Counted from the stretch's first letter, positions 42,892 through 53,614 are shown. The stretch is DNA of 64,000 nt from Rhodoferax sp. (GCA_003133245.1 PKWM01000031.1:37341-101340), one strand, 5' to 3'. Made by a program: numbers and translations. Notes: generated by a model from the letters alone, not told the origin.

Positions 42892-43869
42892 ATGCAGGCT
42901 CCCCACCCCCCTGATTTCATGGTTTTTACCGGCAATGCCAACCCGACTATGGCAGAGAACATTGCCAGCTACCTCAACATTTCCCTGGGTGCTGCGACGG
43001 TTGGCCGTTTTTCAGACGGCGAAGTGACAGTTGAGATCAACCAGAACGTGCGTGCCCGCGATGTTTTTGTAGTGCAATCCACTTGCGCTCCGACCAACGA
43101 CAACCTGATGGAACTGCTGATCATGGTGGATGCGCTCAAGCGCGCCTCGGCTGAGCGTATCAGCGCTGTGATCCCCTACTTTGGCTATGCGCGCCAAGAC
43201 CGCCGCCCACGCTCAAGCCGGGTTCCGATTACCGCCAAGGTGGTGGCCAACATGTTGCAAGCCGTCGGCGTTGCCCGCGTACTGACAATGGATTTGCATG
43301 CTGACCAAATACAGGGTTTTTTTGATATCCCGGTTGACAACATTTTTGCGTCGCCTGTTTTGCTGGGCGACTTGCGGCAAAAAAATTATGACGACCTGAT
43401 CGTGGTGTCGCCCGATATCGGTGGCGTCGTGCGCGCCCGCGCCCTGGCCAAGCAGCTCAACTGCGACCTCGCCATCATTGACAAGCGCCGCCCCAGAGCC
43501 AATGTGAGCGAAGTGATGCATGTCATCGGCGAGATCAACGGTCGCAACTGCGTCATCATGGACGACATGATCGACACCGCCGGCACCCTGGTCAAAGCGG
43601 CGGAGGTTCTAAAAGCGCGTGGTGCTAAAAAGGTTTACGCCTATTGCACCCACCCTATCTTCTCAGGCCCCGCGATTGAACGCATCACCCGGGGCGACGC
43701 GCTTGATGAAGTGGTGGTCACTGACACGATTCCTTTGAGTCAGGCGGCACTGGCTTGCCCAAAAATTAGACAATTGAGTGTGGCACCTTTGATTGCTGAA
43801 ACAATTCAGCGTATCGCCAGGGGCGATTCAGTGATGAGTTTGTTCTCGGATCAAGAAAATCTTTTTTGA
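42892..43869 (+). CDS. prs: Ribose-phosphate pyrophosphokinase
   Basis: Makes PRPP for nucleotide, histidine and tryptophan synthesis. 325 residues: [57 protein letters not shown], and the PRPP loop [13 protein letters not shown]. The ATG at 42892 has TGGAA upstream and fits the family; the open frame extends further toward the tRNA without a ribosome site. Confidence 0.97.
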   Translation: MQAPHPPDFMVFTGNANPTMAENIASYLNISLGAATVGRFSDGEVTVEINQNVRARDVFVVQSTCAPTNDNLMELLIMVDALKRASAERISAVIPYFGYARQDRRPRSSRVPITAKVVANMLQAVGVARVLTMDLHADQIQGFFDIPVDNIFASPVLLGDLRQKNYDDLIVVSPDIGGVVRARALAKQLNCDLAIIDKRRPRANVSEVMHVIGEINGRNCVIMDDMIDTAGTLVKAAEVLKARGAKKVYAYCTHPIFSGPAIERITRGDALDEVVVTDTIPLSQAALACPKIRQLSVAPLIAETIQRIARGDSVMSLFSDQENLF

Positions 43870-44016
43870 GACTTCCTAAAAATTCTTTTTAGATTTCCTT
43901 AATAATTATTTTGATTCGGGCAAAAGTGGGCTCAGGCATGATTAATCATCGTGCGATGAGTCTTTTTAAAATCGGAGTCACACTGGTCGCGGTGGGCTCT
44001 TTCAGGAGTAGAAACT

Positions 44017-44742
44017 ATGAAAATTGTCGCTTTTGAGCGCGCCAAGCAGGGTACGGGTGCGAGCCGCCGTCTCCGCATTACCGGTCGCACACCGGCCATC
44101 GTATACGGTGGCACGGGTGAGCCACAAATGATTGAACTTGATCACAACGCCCTCTGGCACGCCTTGAAAAAGGAAGCCTTTCACTCGACCATCCTGGATA
44201 TGGAAATGGACGGGAAAGAAAGCAAGGTGTTGCTGCGTAACGTGCAAATGCACCCGTTCAAACAGCTCGTGCTGCACATTGATTTTCAGCGCGTTGACGC
44301 CAGCACCAAGCTGCACATGAAGGTGCCACTCCACTACAGTGGCGATGAAAACTCGCCCGCCGTCAAGACCGATGGTTGCATCGCCGACCATGTAGTCACT
44401 GAGCTTGAAGTGAAATGCCTGCCCGCTGATTTGCCAGAATTCATCAAGGTCGATTTGAGCGGCCTCAAGAAGGGCTTTCCGCTGCACCTGAATGACATCG
44501 TGCTGCCCGCTGGCGTGACGGTCGTGACGCGGGGTAACAAAAACCCGGTTCTGGTGGCGGTAATGATGATTGCTGCTGCCGAAGAGACTGCCCAAACAAC
44601 GGGTGAAGCAACACCTGAAGCTGCTGCTGGTGCGGCTGCTTCAGCTACGCCAACGCCGGCAGACGCCAAAGCAAGCGGCAAGGCAGCACCTGCTGGCGGA
44701 GCCAAGGCGCCTGCCGCCAAGGCACCAGGCACCAAAAAGTAG
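44017..44742 (+). CDS. rplY: 50S ribosomal protein L25 (CTC type)
   Basis: Binds 5S rRNA. 241 residues: N-terminal L25 domain ([36 protein letters not shown]), the longer CTC C-terminal domain, and a low-complexity tail rich in Ala, Thr, Pro and Lys ending APGTKK. GGAG lies 9 bases before the ATG. The 147-base gap after prs is AT-rich and may carry a weak terminator and a promoter. Confidence 0.96.
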   Translation: MKIVAFERAKQGTGASRRLRITGRTPAIVYGGTGEPQMIELDHNALWHALKKEAFHSTILDMEMDGKESKVLLRNVQMHPFKQLVLHIDFQRVDASTKLHMKVPLHYSGDENSPAVKTDGCIADHVVTELEVKCLPADLPEFIKVDLSGLKKGFPLHLNDIVLPAGVTVVTRGNKNPVLVAVMMIAAAEETAQTTGEATPEAAAGAAASATPTPADAKASGKAAPAGGAKAPAAKAPGTKK

Positions 44743-44822
44743 TCTGGTTGTTTAAGGATGAGCTCAACGGATGCATGGTCCGGAGCTCGCCCGGTAAACT
44801 TTTTCTGCCGCCTCGCCACTTC

Positions 44823-45437
44823 ATGATCAAACTTTTTGTTGGTCTTGGTAATCCTGGCCCTGAGTACCAATACACCCGCCACAATGCCGGCTTCTGGTGG
44901 CTTGACGCGCTCGTGCACGAGTTGAAAGCAAAGCTGGTGATGGATAGAGCCTATCACGGTCTGGTTGCAAAAACCTCGGTTAACGGGCTGCCACTATGGC
45001 TACTCAAACCACAAACCTTCATGAACCTGAGCGGTAAATCGGTCGCCGCGTTGTCCCATTTTTTCAAAATCGAGCCGTCCGAAATTTTGGTGGCGCACGA
45101 CGAGCTCGACATTGCGCCCGGTGAAGCCAAACTCAAACTCGGCGGCAGCCATGCTGGTCACAACGGTTTGCGCGATATTCATGCCCAACTCGGCAGCGAC
45201 AACTATTGGCGCCTGCGCCTGGGCGTGGGTCATCCAGGTGGCAAGGCTGAAGTCATCAACTGGGTGCTGAATAACCCCTCACTCGATGACCGCATAGCGA
45301 TCGATCAGAGTATTGATCGCGCGCTCAGGGCACTGCCGCATTTTATCAGCGGTGACATGGACAAAGCCACGATGCTGGTCCATACCAGCAAGCCGCCCAG
45401 GCCCAAACCACCGCGACCTGAAAACCAATCTCAGTAA
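44823..45437 (+). CDS. pth: Peptidyl-tRNA hydrolase
   Basis: Recycles tRNA from peptidyl-tRNA dropped off the ribosome. 204 residues: [20 protein letters not shown] (catalytic His is the last-but-one here), [47 protein letters not shown], and a basic Pro-rich tail. The ATG at 44823 fits the family; frame upstream reads into the gap. The usual partner of rplY. Confidence 0.96.
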   Translation: MIKLFVGLGNPGPEYQYTRHNAGFWWLDALVHELKAKLVMDRAYHGLVAKTSVNGLPLWLLKPQTFMNLSGKSVAALSHFFKIEPSEILVAHDELDIAPGEAKLKLGGSHAGHNGLRDIHAQLGSDNYWRLRLGVGHPGGKAEVINWVLNNPSLDDRIAIDQSIDRALRALPHFISGDMDKATMLVHTSKPPRPKPPRPENQSQ

Positions 45438-45486
45438 ACCAAACGCGTCAAAGCCCGTTAAGCACGAAAGTGACTGGAACAAGACC

Positions 45487-45921
45487 ATGCAAATTTCGAC
45501 GCTCAAAGCTACCGTTTTAATTGTCGCCTGCACTTTATCAGTCGCGGCCATAGCGCAAAAAACCTACAAATGCGCCGATACCTACAGCCAACTGCCTTGC
45601 CCCGGCGGGGTCGTTGTAAATACGGATGACCAACGAACGAGCGCTCAAAAAATACAAGCTGATTTGGCGACGCGGCGCGACACCAAAACCGCTGACGCCA
45701 TGGAAAAGGCCCGCCTCTCACAAGAGAAAAGAGATCTGGCTGCCAACATGCCACCGTCAAAAACAAGCCAACCCGCAGCCTCTAAAAAAACCGTTGCCAA
45801 GCAGATAACCAAGAAGAAAAAGAAAGCGCCAGAGTACTTCACGGCCCAGGTGCCGGGTGCAAAAAAGAAACCCTTGCCCGCAAAAAAGAACTCCCCGGCA
45901 AAGGATCCGAACCAACCCTGA
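45487..45921 (+). CDS. Secreted DUF4124-like protein with Lys-rich tail
   Basis: 144 residues: signal peptide (VLIVACTLSVAAIAQ), a small core KTYKCADTYSQLPCPGGVVV like the DUF4124 motif (two cysteines, aromatic plus Tyr/Ser), then a long charged region very rich in Lys, Ala and Pro. Probably periplasmic. Function unknown. Confidence 0.75.
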   Translation: MQISTLKATVLIVACTLSVAAIAQKTYKCADTYSQLPCPGGVVVNTDDQRTSAQKIQADLATRRDTKTADAMEKARLSQEKRDLAANMPPSKTSQPAASKKTVAKQITKKKKKAPEYFTAQVPGAKKKPLPAKKNSPAKDPNQP

Positions 45922-45944
45922 TAGCGGCCCGGGCACCAACTGTT

Positions 45945-46235
<291 letters not shown>

Positions 46236-46700
46236 TCATTCAACTTCATCCGTCTCAGCCGGTTCGGCGGGTTCAACTGCTTTAACGATCACCACCGGCA
46301 CACCCGCTGCGTGCAGCACTTCGTTGGAAACCGAGCCCAGCAAAGCGCTGCGCAAGGTGCTCATGCCGCTGGCGCCCATGACCACCAGGTCACACTGAAA
46401 ATTTTCCAGAATGTCGATCAGCGTATGCGCCGGGTCGCCCATGGCCACTTCGCATTCATAGGTAATACCCGAGGTCTCCAGCAGTGCCTGGGCCGCTGCT
46501 AGCGTATGTGCACCGGCGGCGGCACTCGCCTCCTCGATCACTTGCTGGTCGTGCGCCACCACCCACTCATACAAAGTGGCAGGCTCTTGCACGTTAGCCA
46601 GTACCATGCTGCATTGCAGTCCCTCTTGCGCCATGCGGATGGCAAAGCGAACCGCCTCCAGGCAAACCGCAGAGCCATCAATCGGCAGTAGTATCTTCAT
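46236..46700 (-). CDS. Universal stress protein (UspA family)
   Basis: 154 residues, starting MKILLPIDGSAVCLEAVRFA and with MGASGMSTLRSALLGSVSNEVLHAAGVPVVIVK, the G-x2-G-x9-G-S ATP-binding pattern. C-terminal acidic tail EPAEPAETDEVE. Its ATG directly follows the coaD stop (TAAATG), so the two are co-transcribed, with the ferredoxin after them. Confidence 0.93.
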   Translation of the reverse strand: MKILLPIDGSAVCLEAVRFAIRMAQEGLQCSMVLANVQEPATLYEWVVAHDQQVIEEASAAAGAHTLAAAQALLETSGITYECEVAMGDPAHTLIDILENFQCDLVVMGASGMSTLRSALLGSVSNEVLHAAGVPVVIVKAVEPAEPAETDEVE

Positions 46701-47243
46701 TTATGCTCCATTCTGAGTTAAGGACTTGAACGCCTGCTGATCGGTTATTTTTGTCAATTCCCGCATTTTCTCCAACAATCGGTCGTTCACCCCGGGCGAG
46801 ACGAATTTGTCCACCTCGCCCCCGAGCGAAGCGATTTCCCGCACAAAAGTGCTGGAGATAAACTGATATTTGTCGCTTGGTGTCAGGAAAACAGTTTCGA
46901 CTTCAGGCATCAGGCTGCGGTTCATGCCGGCAAGCTGAAACTCGTAGTCGAAGTCGGTCACCGCGCGCAAGCCGCGCACCATCGCCTTGGCACCGCGTGC
47001 CACGACAAAATCACGCAGCAAACCGGCAAAGCTCTCAACCTCCACCTGCGGGTAAGGCTGGACGGCTTGGCGCACCATGGCGATACGTTCCTCCAGCGAA
47101 AACAACGCTTTTTTATGGTAACCGGCCGCCACCGCGACAATGACGCGGTCAAACAACTGCGTTGCCCGACGCACCACGTCTTCGTGGCCAAGCGTTATGG
47201 GGTCAAAGGTACCAGGATATACAGCAATCACGTTATGGACCAT
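46701..47243 (-). CDS. coaD: Phosphopantetheine adenylyltransferase
   Basis: Fourth step of coenzyme A synthesis. 180 residues: AVYPGTFDPITLGHEDVVRR with the T/HxGH nucleotidyl-transfer motif, VRGLRAVTDFDYEFQLAGMN, and the KMSKS-like ISSTFVREI. Followed without a gap by the universal stress protein. Confidence 0.97.
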   Translation of the reverse strand: MVHNVIAVYPGTFDPITLGHEDVVRRATQLFDRVIVAVAAGYHKKALFSLEERIAMVRQAVQPYPQVEVESFAGLLRDFVVARGAKAMVRGLRAVTDFDYEFQLAGMNRSLMPEVETVFLTPSDKYQFISSTFVREIASLGGEVDKFVSPGVNDRLLEKMRELTKITDQQAFKSLTQNGA

Positions 47244-47333
47244 GGTGCGTCAGTTTATTGGTTGAGAGAAGCCCGACGGACTTTCTTGTTGAAAGCCTCG
47301 GTTGCATTGCATTATGCAGTGTGCTGCAAGTGA

Positions 47334-47957
47334 TCAAGCCAAGCGCTTGAGCAAATGCGCGTAAACACTACCGGCTTTAAGGCGGCGCAGAACTTTCAAA
47401 CCAACGCTTACCAAGTCAGGATCGGCCCACTCCAGCGGCGCTTCCAGGTAGATAAAGCCGTCGGCTGCGAGACCCTGGCTTGCGGTCGCCAAGGCCACCT
47501 CAAACAGCGCCGAATCAAAGGGCGGATCGAGCAACACCAGATCCATGCTGGCCGCAGCAAGCCGCCTGAGCGCAGCAATCGCGTCGCCGCGCACAACTTG
47601 CGTCGTACTGGCCTGTAGCTGGGTTTGAATACGTTTGAGTTGCAGCACCAGGGCACTGTCCTGCTCGACCAGGAGAACCTCTTGAGCGCCCCTTGATGCG
47701 GCTTCAAAACCGAGTGCCCCAGTACCGGCAAAAGCGTCAATGCAGCGCCAGCCCGTCAGATCTTGGCCGAGCCAGTTGAACAGCGTCTCGCGCACCCGGT
47801 CCGGTGTCGGTCGCAGACCGGGCTTGTCAAGGACGGCCAGCCTGGTGCGCTTCCACTGCCCGCCGATGATGCGCACCTCATGCCTGAGCGCTTTGCTGCG
47901 CTGCGCCATTCCAGGCTCGGGAACGGGTTTGTTCGAGGCGGTGGTTATTATTTTCAT
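47334..47957 (-). CDS. rsmD: 16S rRNA (guanine(966)-N(2))-methyltransferase
   Basis: 207 residues: RIIGGQWKRTRLAVLD, LRPTPDRVRETLFNWLG, DAFAGTGALGFEAASRGA (SAM site) and the catalytic LLDPPFDSALFE. The ATG at 47957 overlaps the end of the dihydroorotase gene (TGATG). rsmD and coaD are neighbours in many proteobacteria. Confidence 0.96.
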   Translation of the reverse strand: MKIITTASNKPVPEPGMAQRSKALRHEVRIIGGQWKRTRLAVLDKPGLRPTPDRVRETLFNWLGQDLTGWRCIDAFAGTGALGFEAASRGAQEVLLVEQDSALVLQLKRIQTQLQASTTQVVRGDAIAALRRLAAASMDLVLLDPPFDSALFEVALATASQGLAADGFIYLEAPLEWADPDLVSVGLKVLRRLKAGSVYAHLLKRLA

Positions 47958-49261
47958 CAAGCCTGAAATGCGACCTGACCACCAACAAGGGTGTAGCGCA
48001 CCCGAGCCGGTAATTCATAGCCCGAAAACGGGGTGTGCTTGCCTTGGCTGCGCAGGGCGTCGGGCTGCACCGTCCAAGTCGCCTTGGGATCAAAGATGCA
48101 CAAATCGGCCACGCCACCGACCTGCAGACAGCCAACACGACCTTGCCGTGAGCCCAGCGCCGTTCCCAGCACGGTGGCCGGACCATGGGTGATGACTTCC
48201 AGCGCACGCGCCAAACTCACGCCACTGTCCGCGCTCCACTTGAACGCCAGACTCAGCAACAGTTCGACCCCGGTGGCTCCGGGCTCGCTTTCGGCAAACG
48301 GCAAGGCCTTGGCGTCTTCATCCACCGGCGTATGATCCGACACCAGGGCGTCGATGGTGCCATCGGCCAGCGCCGCACGCAGTGCGTCACGGTCGCGCTG
48401 CTGGCGCAGGGGTGGGTTGAGTCGAGCGCGGCTGTCAAAGTAGCCAATGTCGGTATCGCACAAATGCAGCGAGTTGATGCTGATGTCGCAAGTCACATTC
48501 AAGCCGTCGAGCTTGGCATGGCGCACCAACGCCACCCCCGCTGCACTGCTGAGCTGACACAAATGCACACGGGCGTCGGTGGCGCGCATCAACTCGAAAA
48601 TAGTGTGCAAGGCAATCGTTTCGGCGGCCACCGGTACACCGGCCAGACCGAGCCGGGTGCACAGTGCGCCGCTGGCAGCCACGCCCTGGCCAAGAAAAAA
48701 GTCCTGCGGCCGCAACCAGAGCGTGTAGCCAAAGGTGCTGGCGTACTGAAACGAGCGCAGCATCACCTGCGTGTTGGCCAGCGGCGCTTCGGCCTGGCTG
48801 AAGCCGACGCAGCCGGCCTCGCTCAGCTCGACCATTTCAGCGAGCGTCTCACCGGCTAGATTGCGCGTTAACGCACCGAGCGGATAGAGGCGTGACTGGT
48901 GCAGTTTTTCGGCCCGAAAGCGCAACATCTCAACCAGACCCGGTTCATCGAGCACCGGCTCGGTATCGGGCGGGCAGACCAGGCTGGTCACGCCACCGCA
49001 GACGGCGGCGGCCATTTCGGATTCAAGCATGCGTTCGTGTTCATGGCCGGGTTCGCGCAAGCGCACCGCCAAATCGATGAGACCCGGCATCACGATGCAA
49101 CCACTGGCATCAACTATCTGGCTCGGCTGGAAATCAGGCGCAATATTTTTGATTGCCAGCACCGCACCGTTGGCCAGAGCCACATCGGCAATTTCATCAA
49201 ACCTACTGGCGGGATCGATGACCCGGCCACCCTTGATCAGCATCGTTTGCTGTGTTTTCAT
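47957..49261 (-). CDS. pyrC': Dihydroorotase-like protein without its metal histidines (PyrC', noncatalytic)
   Basis: 434-residue amidohydrolase fold related to dihydroorotase. The metal motif that should read DxHxHLREPG is DLAVRLREPG here, both histidines lost, and the later HLCH region is HLCQLSS, so activity is not expected; SDHTP is kept. Directly downstream of pyrB, it fits the known inactive PyrC' that stabilises aspartate transcarbamoylase in pseudomonads. The ATG at 49261 follows the pyrB stop by one base; an ATG at 49273 would overlap pyrB by 11. Confidence 0.88.
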   Translation of the reverse strand: MKTQQTMLIKGGRVIDPASRFDEIADVALANGAVLAIKNIAPDFQPSQIVDASGCIVMPGLIDLAVRLREPGHEHERMLESEMAAAVCGGVTSLVCPPDTEPVLDEPGLVEMLRFRAEKLHQSRLYPLGALTRNLAGETLAEMVELSEAGCVGFSQAEAPLANTQVMLRSFQYASTFGYTLWLRPQDFFLGQGVAASGALCTRLGLAGVPVAAETIALHTIFELMRATDARVHLCQLSSAAGVALVRHAKLDGLNVTCDISINSLHLCDTDIGYFDSRARLNPPLRQQRDRDALRAALADGTIDALVSDHTPVDEDAKALPFAESEPGATGVELLLSLAFKWSADSGVSLARALEVITHGPATVLGTALGSRQGRVGCLQVGGVADLCIFDPKATWTVQPDALRSQGKHTPFSGYELPARVRYTLVGGQVAFQA

Positions 49262-49262
49262 A

Positions 49263-50225
49263 TCAGGCCTCATTCCCTGCGACGATGCTCATCGCCGCCA
49301 TGCGCACCGCAATGCCAAAAGTGACCTGCGACAAAATCACGCTGTGTTTGCCATCGACCACCGCCGAGTCGATTTCGACACCCCGGTTGATCGGCCCCGG
49401 GTGCATCACAATCGCGTCCGGTTTGGCCAGTTGCAGCTTTTCAGGGGTCAGGCCAAAGCTCTTGAAATACTCCTGGCTGGAGGGCAATAGCGCGCCACTC
49501 ATGCGCTCGTTTTGCAAGCGCAGCATGATGATGACGTCAGCGCCCTTGATGCCTTCGTCGAGCGTGTGGCAAACGCGCACACCCATCGGCGCCATGTCGG
49601 CGCTCACCAGCGTCTTGGGGCCCACCACCCGCACCTCGGGGCAACCTAGGGTGGTGAGGGCATGGATGTCGGAGCGCGCCACGCGCGAGTGCACGATGTC
49701 GCCGACGATGGCGACAGTGAGCTGGCTGAAATCTTTCTTGTAATGCCGGATCGTGTACATGTCCAGCAGGCCTTGCGTCGGATGCGCGTGGCGACCGTCA
49801 CCGGCATTGATCACATGCACGTGCGGAGCCACGTGCTGGGCGATCAGGTAAGGCGCACCAGACTCGCTATGGCGCACCACAAACAGGTCAGCCGCCATGG
49901 CGCTCAGGTTGGCGATGGTGTCGAGCAGTGTTTCACCTTTGGCCGCCGACGAGCGCGAAATATCAAGATTGATGACGTCGGCGCTGAGCCGCTTGGCAGC
50001 AATCTCGAAAGTGGTACGGGTACGCGTCGAGTTCTCAAAGAACAGGTTGAAAACGCTCTTGCCGCGCAGCAGCGGCACTTTCTTGACCTCGCGGTCACTG
50101 ACGCTGACAAAATTTGCCGCTGTGTCGAGCACCTGAGTCAGGATGCTCTTGGGCAGGCCCTCGGTCGAGAGTAGATGGATCAGCTCCCCATTCTTGTTGA
50201 GTTGCAGATTGCGTTGGGAGAGCAT
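49263..50225 (-). CDS. pyrB: Aspartate carbamoyltransferase catalytic chain
   Basis: Commits carbamoyl phosphate and aspartate to pyrimidines. 320 residues: carbamoyl-phosphate site [63 protein letters not shown]. Between pyrR and the pseudo-dihydroorotase gene in one operon. No PyrI is seen; this class of enzyme forms a complex with PyrC' instead. Confidence 0.97.
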   Translation of the reverse strand: MLSQRNLQLNKNGELIHLLSTEGLPKSILTQVLDTAANFVSVSDREVKKVPLLRGKSVFNLFFENSTRTRTTFEIAAKRLSADVINLDISRSSAAKGETLLDTIANLSAMAADLFVVRHSESGAPYLIAQHVAPHVHVINAGDGRHAHPTQGLLDMYTIRHYKKDFSQLTVAIVGDIVHSRVARSDIHALTTLGCPEVRVVGPKTLVSADMAPMGVRVCHTLDEGIKGADVIIMLRLQNERMSGALLPSSQEYFKSFGLTPEKLQLAKPDAIVMHPGPINRGVEIDSAVVDGKHSVILSQVTFGIAVRMAAMSIVAGNEA

Positions 50226-50228
50226 GAT

Positions 50229-50726
50229 TTAGTGCGCCTTTACGTTGAAGCTGAAGACACCGTCGGCGCTGCGCGCCAGGGCCAGGGACTGGGTCGCAGG
50301 CAAAGCCACGCGAGCGGCGCAAAAGTCGCTCTGGATCGGCAACTCACGCCCGCCGCGATCGACCAGCACCACCAGCTTCACGCAGGCCGGACGACCGAAG
50401 TCGAACAGTTCGTTCATCACCGCGCGTATGGTGCGACCGGTAAACAACACATCATCGAGCAACAGGATGCTGGCGTTATTCACGTCAAAAGGGATTTGCG
50501 TTTGCGCGGTGGCCGTCATGCCCCGCCTAGCGTAATCATCACGGTGCAGGGAGGATGAAATCACCCCAAGTGGCTCGGCCAAATTCAGGTCGCGCTGCAA
50601 GCGCTCAGCCAGCCAGGCACCGCCCGAAGTGACCCCAATCAAATGCATTTCGGGGCGCAGCAGCGAGCGCACACCCCTTTGCAGTTCCAGGTACAGAGCT
50701 TCGGCATCGAGCTTGAGTGCGCTCAT
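50229..50726 (-). CDS. pyrR: PyrR-family regulator / uracil phosphoribosyltransferase
   Basis: 165 residues with the PRPP-binding loop ILLLDDVLFTGRTIRAVMNEL and SSSLHRDDYARRG. In Gram-positive bacteria PyrR attenuates the pyr operon; in proteobacteria its regulatory role is less clear. It is 3 bases ahead of pyrB and overlaps ruvX by 4 bases. Confidence 0.94.
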   Translation of the reverse strand: MSALKLDAEALYLELQRGVRSLLRPEMHLIGVTSGGAWLAERLQRDLNLAEPLGVISSSLHRDDYARRGMTATAQTQIPFDVNNASILLLDDVLFTGRTIRAVMNELFDFGRPACVKLVVLVDRGGRELPIQSDFCAARVALPATQSLALARSADGVFSFNVKAH

Positions 50727-51169
50727 TCAATACTCCTTAAAAATTGTTCCAAAATGATGCAAGCCGCCGCCGCATCGGCGTCTTTGGCACCCATCGAAAT
50801 CGCCTCGGTTGTGGTGTAGCGCTCGTCAACTTCAAATACCGGCAAGTTGAAGCGCCCCTGCAACTGGCGCGCAAAGCGCCGCGCCCGCAGTGTGTTCTCG
50901 TGCGCCGCACCGTCGGGGTGAAAAGGCACACCCACCACCAGCGCATCGGGCTGCCACTCACGCAATTGGTCGGCAATTTTGGTGAACCGTGCGTCGCCCT
51001 GAGCGGCAATCGTGCCTTGCGGCTGGGCCGTGCGCAAGAGGCGGTTGCCGACGGCAAAACCGGTGCGTTTCAGGCCAAAGTCCAGGGCCAGAAAAGTTTG
51101 TAATTGAGCCGAAACCGGGATGGATTCAGCCAAAGACGCTGGCATTGACGGGGCAAAACTGCTGAGCAT
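50723..51169 (-). CDS. ruvX: Pre-16S rRNA nuclease YqgF (RuvX family)
   Basis: 148 residues of the RNase H-like YqgF fold: LALDFGLKRTGFAVG with the active-site Asp, VVGVPFHPDGAAHENTLRAR, VFEVDERYTTTEA, and KDADAAAACIILEQFL with the C-terminal Asp. A shorter start eight codons inside (MPASLAES) is possible. Heads the pyr operon. Confidence 0.94.
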   Translation of the reverse strand: MLSSFAPSMPASLAESIPVSAQLQTFLALDFGLKRTGFAVGNRLLRTAQPQGTIAAQGDARFTKIADQLREWQPDALVVGVPFHPDGAAHENTLRARRFARQLQGRFNLPVFEVDERYTTTEAISMGAKDADAAAACIILEQFLRSIE

Positions 51170-51176
51170 GTGCCGA

Positions 51177-52133
51177 TTATGGCTTCAAGCGCGCGAACAG
51201 GGCCTGATCCGGCTGCTTGAGAAAACCGGCCGCAAACTGGTGCAGCAGGCGACGAATATCCTCGGCCGCATCGATGAACGCTTTGACGTGCTCTGGGTCG
51301 CCTTGCCCGAGGGTCTGCACCTGCTGCAAGGCCTCCTGCAGGGCTTGCGCCAACTCGGCCAAGGCAACAAACCCTACCGTTGCCGAGCTGGCCGCCAGCG
51401 AATGAACCAGGCCAACGGTGCTCTGCGGCATGGGTCGATGCAACTCCAAGGCCCATTCGCTCAGTTCGGTCAGCAAGCGACGCGACCATTCATCGGCCTC
51501 ATTCAAATAGCTGTTGTAAAGCGCAATATCAACGCGCAAGCTGCCAATCACTTTGACGGATTCCTCTGACTCGATCTCCACCGGATTTGCCGTTTGGGGC
51601 AGCCGCGCCGGGTCAAGCCGTCCAGATTGGGGTGCCTCGTCATTGAATGAATCGGGCTGGGTCAAGCCGAAAGCGCCGCGAACGGCAGCAAGAAGCGGTG
51701 CTTCATTTTTACGTCTTGGGATGGCTTGGGCACAAAAAAACAATAAGTCGTGAACCAAACGCTCGGAGATATCAGTCTCACCACGCGCGAGCTTTCTGAA
51801 TGCAAGCAAGATTTGGGAGGCCGCGCGTTTGGTGTAAACATCCGCAGTGCAAAGCCCGAGCGAGACCGCTTCAAAATAGGCAGCACAAATCTTCCAGAAA
51901 ACACGCGACTCCAACGCACTTTGAGCCGCTGCAAAACCCAAGCTGAGCACACACATGGCTTTGGCAGCGTCTGCATCTGCCGACTTGATGATCTTGAGGA
52001 TCAAGCCATCAAGATGAGTTTGAGCAGATGCGTCATAAACCAGCGCTGGCGTCTCTTGCGGCAAGACAACATCAATCCAGCGAAATTCAAACGACCACAG
52101 ATCCGCCGGGTGTGTGTTCTCTTTGGTTTGCAT
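51177..52133 (-). CDS. Short PilL/ChpA-like protein (N-terminal chemotaxis-kinase region only)
   Basis: 318 residues. The middle segment (SERLVHDLLFFCAQAIP ... LLAAVRGAFGL) and the C-terminal helical part (VDIALYNSYLNEADEWSRRL ... LVHSLAASSATVGFVALAEL) match what I recall of PilL/ChpA, the large hybrid histidine kinase of type IV pilus chemotaxis. The kinase, CheW and receiver parts are absent, and the usual histidine-phosphotransfer motif is not clear. The ATG at 52133 has AGGAG upstream. Either a deletion remnant or a compact stand-alone regulator; I favour a remnant. Confidence 0.6.
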   Translation of the reverse strand: MQTKENTHPADLWSFEFRWIDVVLPQETPALVYDASAQTHLDGLILKIIKSADADAAKAMCVLSLGFAAAQSALESRVFWKICAAYFEAVSLGLCTADVYTKRAASQILLAFRKLARGETDISERLVHDLLFFCAQAIPRRKNEAPLLAAVRGAFGLTQPDSFNDEAPQSGRLDPARLPQTANPVEIESEESVKVIGSLRVDIALYNSYLNEADEWSRRLLTELSEWALELHRPMPQSTVGLVHSLAASSATVGFVALAELAQALQEALQQVQTLGQGDPEHVKAFIDAAEDIRRLLHQFAAGFLKQPDQALFARLKP

Positions 52134-52321
52134 CGGTTTGTGTACTCCTGGAAACAATGGATATAAATTGATGTGACTTTGGCTGACTTGACGCAATTTT
52201 AGATTGCTCTTACAGCTTAACGGGCCTTCGAATAGAATGCAAACATTCAATGCAGGCAGCCTGCGCAGGCTCTTTGCCGCACAGCACAAGCTGCCTTTTA
52301 ACCCTTTCCCCGACACTCACG

Positions 52322-53614
52322 ATGGACAACAACCACACCCTTTTTGAGCGCGCCAAGCGCGTCATCCCTGGTGGCGTGAACTCACCCGTCAGAGCCTTCA
52401 AGGCGGTTGGCGGCACACCGCGCTTCATCACACGCGCCCAAGGCGCTTACATCTGGGACGCCAATGACCAGCGCTACACCGACTACATCGGTTCCTGGGG
52501 CCCGATGATTTTGGGTCACGGCCATCCGGCGGTGTTGGCAGCGGTGCAAAAAGCCGTGCTGGAGGGGTTTTCTTACGGCGCTCCGACCGAGCGAGAAATT
52601 GAATTGGCCGAAGCCATTCTGCACCTGATGCCCTCCATGGACATGGTCCGCCTGGTCAGCTCCGGCACCGAGGCGGCGATGAGCACGATTCGCTTGGCGC
52701 GGGGAGCCACCGGTCGCAGCAAATTGATCAAATTTGAAGGCTGCTATCACGGCCACGCCGACGCGTTGCTGGTCAAGGCCGGCTCCGGCCTGGCTACTTT
52801 TGGCAACCCCACCAGTGCCGGTGTGCCCCCCGAAGTGGTGCAGCACACGGTCGTGCTGGAGTACAACAATATCGAGCAGCTCGAGCAGGCCTTTGCCCTC
52901 CAAGGCCGGGAAATAGCCTGTCTGATGATGGAGCCGATCTGCGGCAATATGAATTTTGTGCGTGCCAGCGTGCCCTTTGTGAAACGCTGCCGCGAGCTCT
53001 GCACTCAGTACGGCGCCCTGCTGGTGTTTGATGAAGTTATGACCGGCTTCAGGGTTGCACTGGGCGGCGCGCAAAGCGTTTACGCCAAGGCCATTCCGGG
53101 GTTTGAGCCCGACATGACGGTAATGGGCAAGGTCATCGGCGGTGGCATGCCGCTGGCTGCGTTTGGTGCCAGGCGCGCCGTGATGGAGCACCTGGCACCG
53201 CTGGGCACGGTCTATCAGGCCGGCACCTTGTCTGGCAACCCGGTCGCCACCGCCTGCGGTTTGGCCACGTTGCGAGAGATCAGCAAACCCGGTTTTTATG
53301 AAGACCTCGCACGCAAAACCAGGTCGCTGATCAGCGGCTTGAGTCAAGCCGCGAAAAGCGAGGGTGTGGCGTTCTGCGGTGACAGCGAAGGCGGCATGAT
53401 GGGCTTTTATCTGCTTGATGCTTTGCCACAAAACTACACGCAAGTCATGAAGTCGGACAGCCGTCGCTTCAACCAACTCTTTCACGGCTTGCTCGACCGT
53501 GGCATCTACATCGCCCCGGCTCTGTTTGAAGCCGGGTTTGTCAGCGCCGCGCACACCGACGCAGACATCGCCGCCACTGTGGCGGCGGCGCGCGAGGTTT
53601 TCAAGCTGCTTTAG
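52322..53614 (+). CDS. hemL: Glutamate-1-semialdehyde 2,1-aminomutase
   Basis: PLP enzyme making 5-aminolevulinate for haem and siroheme. 430 residues: [57 protein letters not shown], active-site lysine in [16 protein letters not shown], and [13 protein letters not shown]. The ATG at 52322 is chosen; 24 open codons upstream are not family-like. Divergent from the PilL-like gene. Confidence 0.97.
   Translation: MDNNHTLFERAKRVIPGGVNSPVRAFKAVGGTPRFITRAQGAYIWDANDQRYTDYIGSWGPMILGHGHPAVLAAVQKAVLEGFSYGAPTEREIELAEAILHLMPSMDMVRLVSSGTEAAMSTIRLARGATGRSKLIKFEGCYHGHADALLVKAGSGLATFGNPTSAGVPPEVVQHTVVLEYNNIEQLEQAFALQGREIACLMMEPICGNMNFVRASVPFVKRCRELCTQYGALLVFDEVMTGFRVALGGAQSVYAKAIPGFEPDMTVMGKVIGGGMPLAAFGARRAVMEHLAPLGTVYQAGTLSGNPVATACGLATLREISKPGFYEDLARKTRSLISGLSQAAKSEGVAFCGDSEGGMMGFYLLDALPQNYTQVMKSDSRRFNQLFHGLLDRGIYIAPALFEAGFVSAAHTDADIAATVAAAREVFKLL

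Noticed and set aside
43870..44016. Terminator after prs
   Set aside because: CTAAAAATTCTTTTTAG can fold but the stem is all A-T apart from its end pair, too weak to call.
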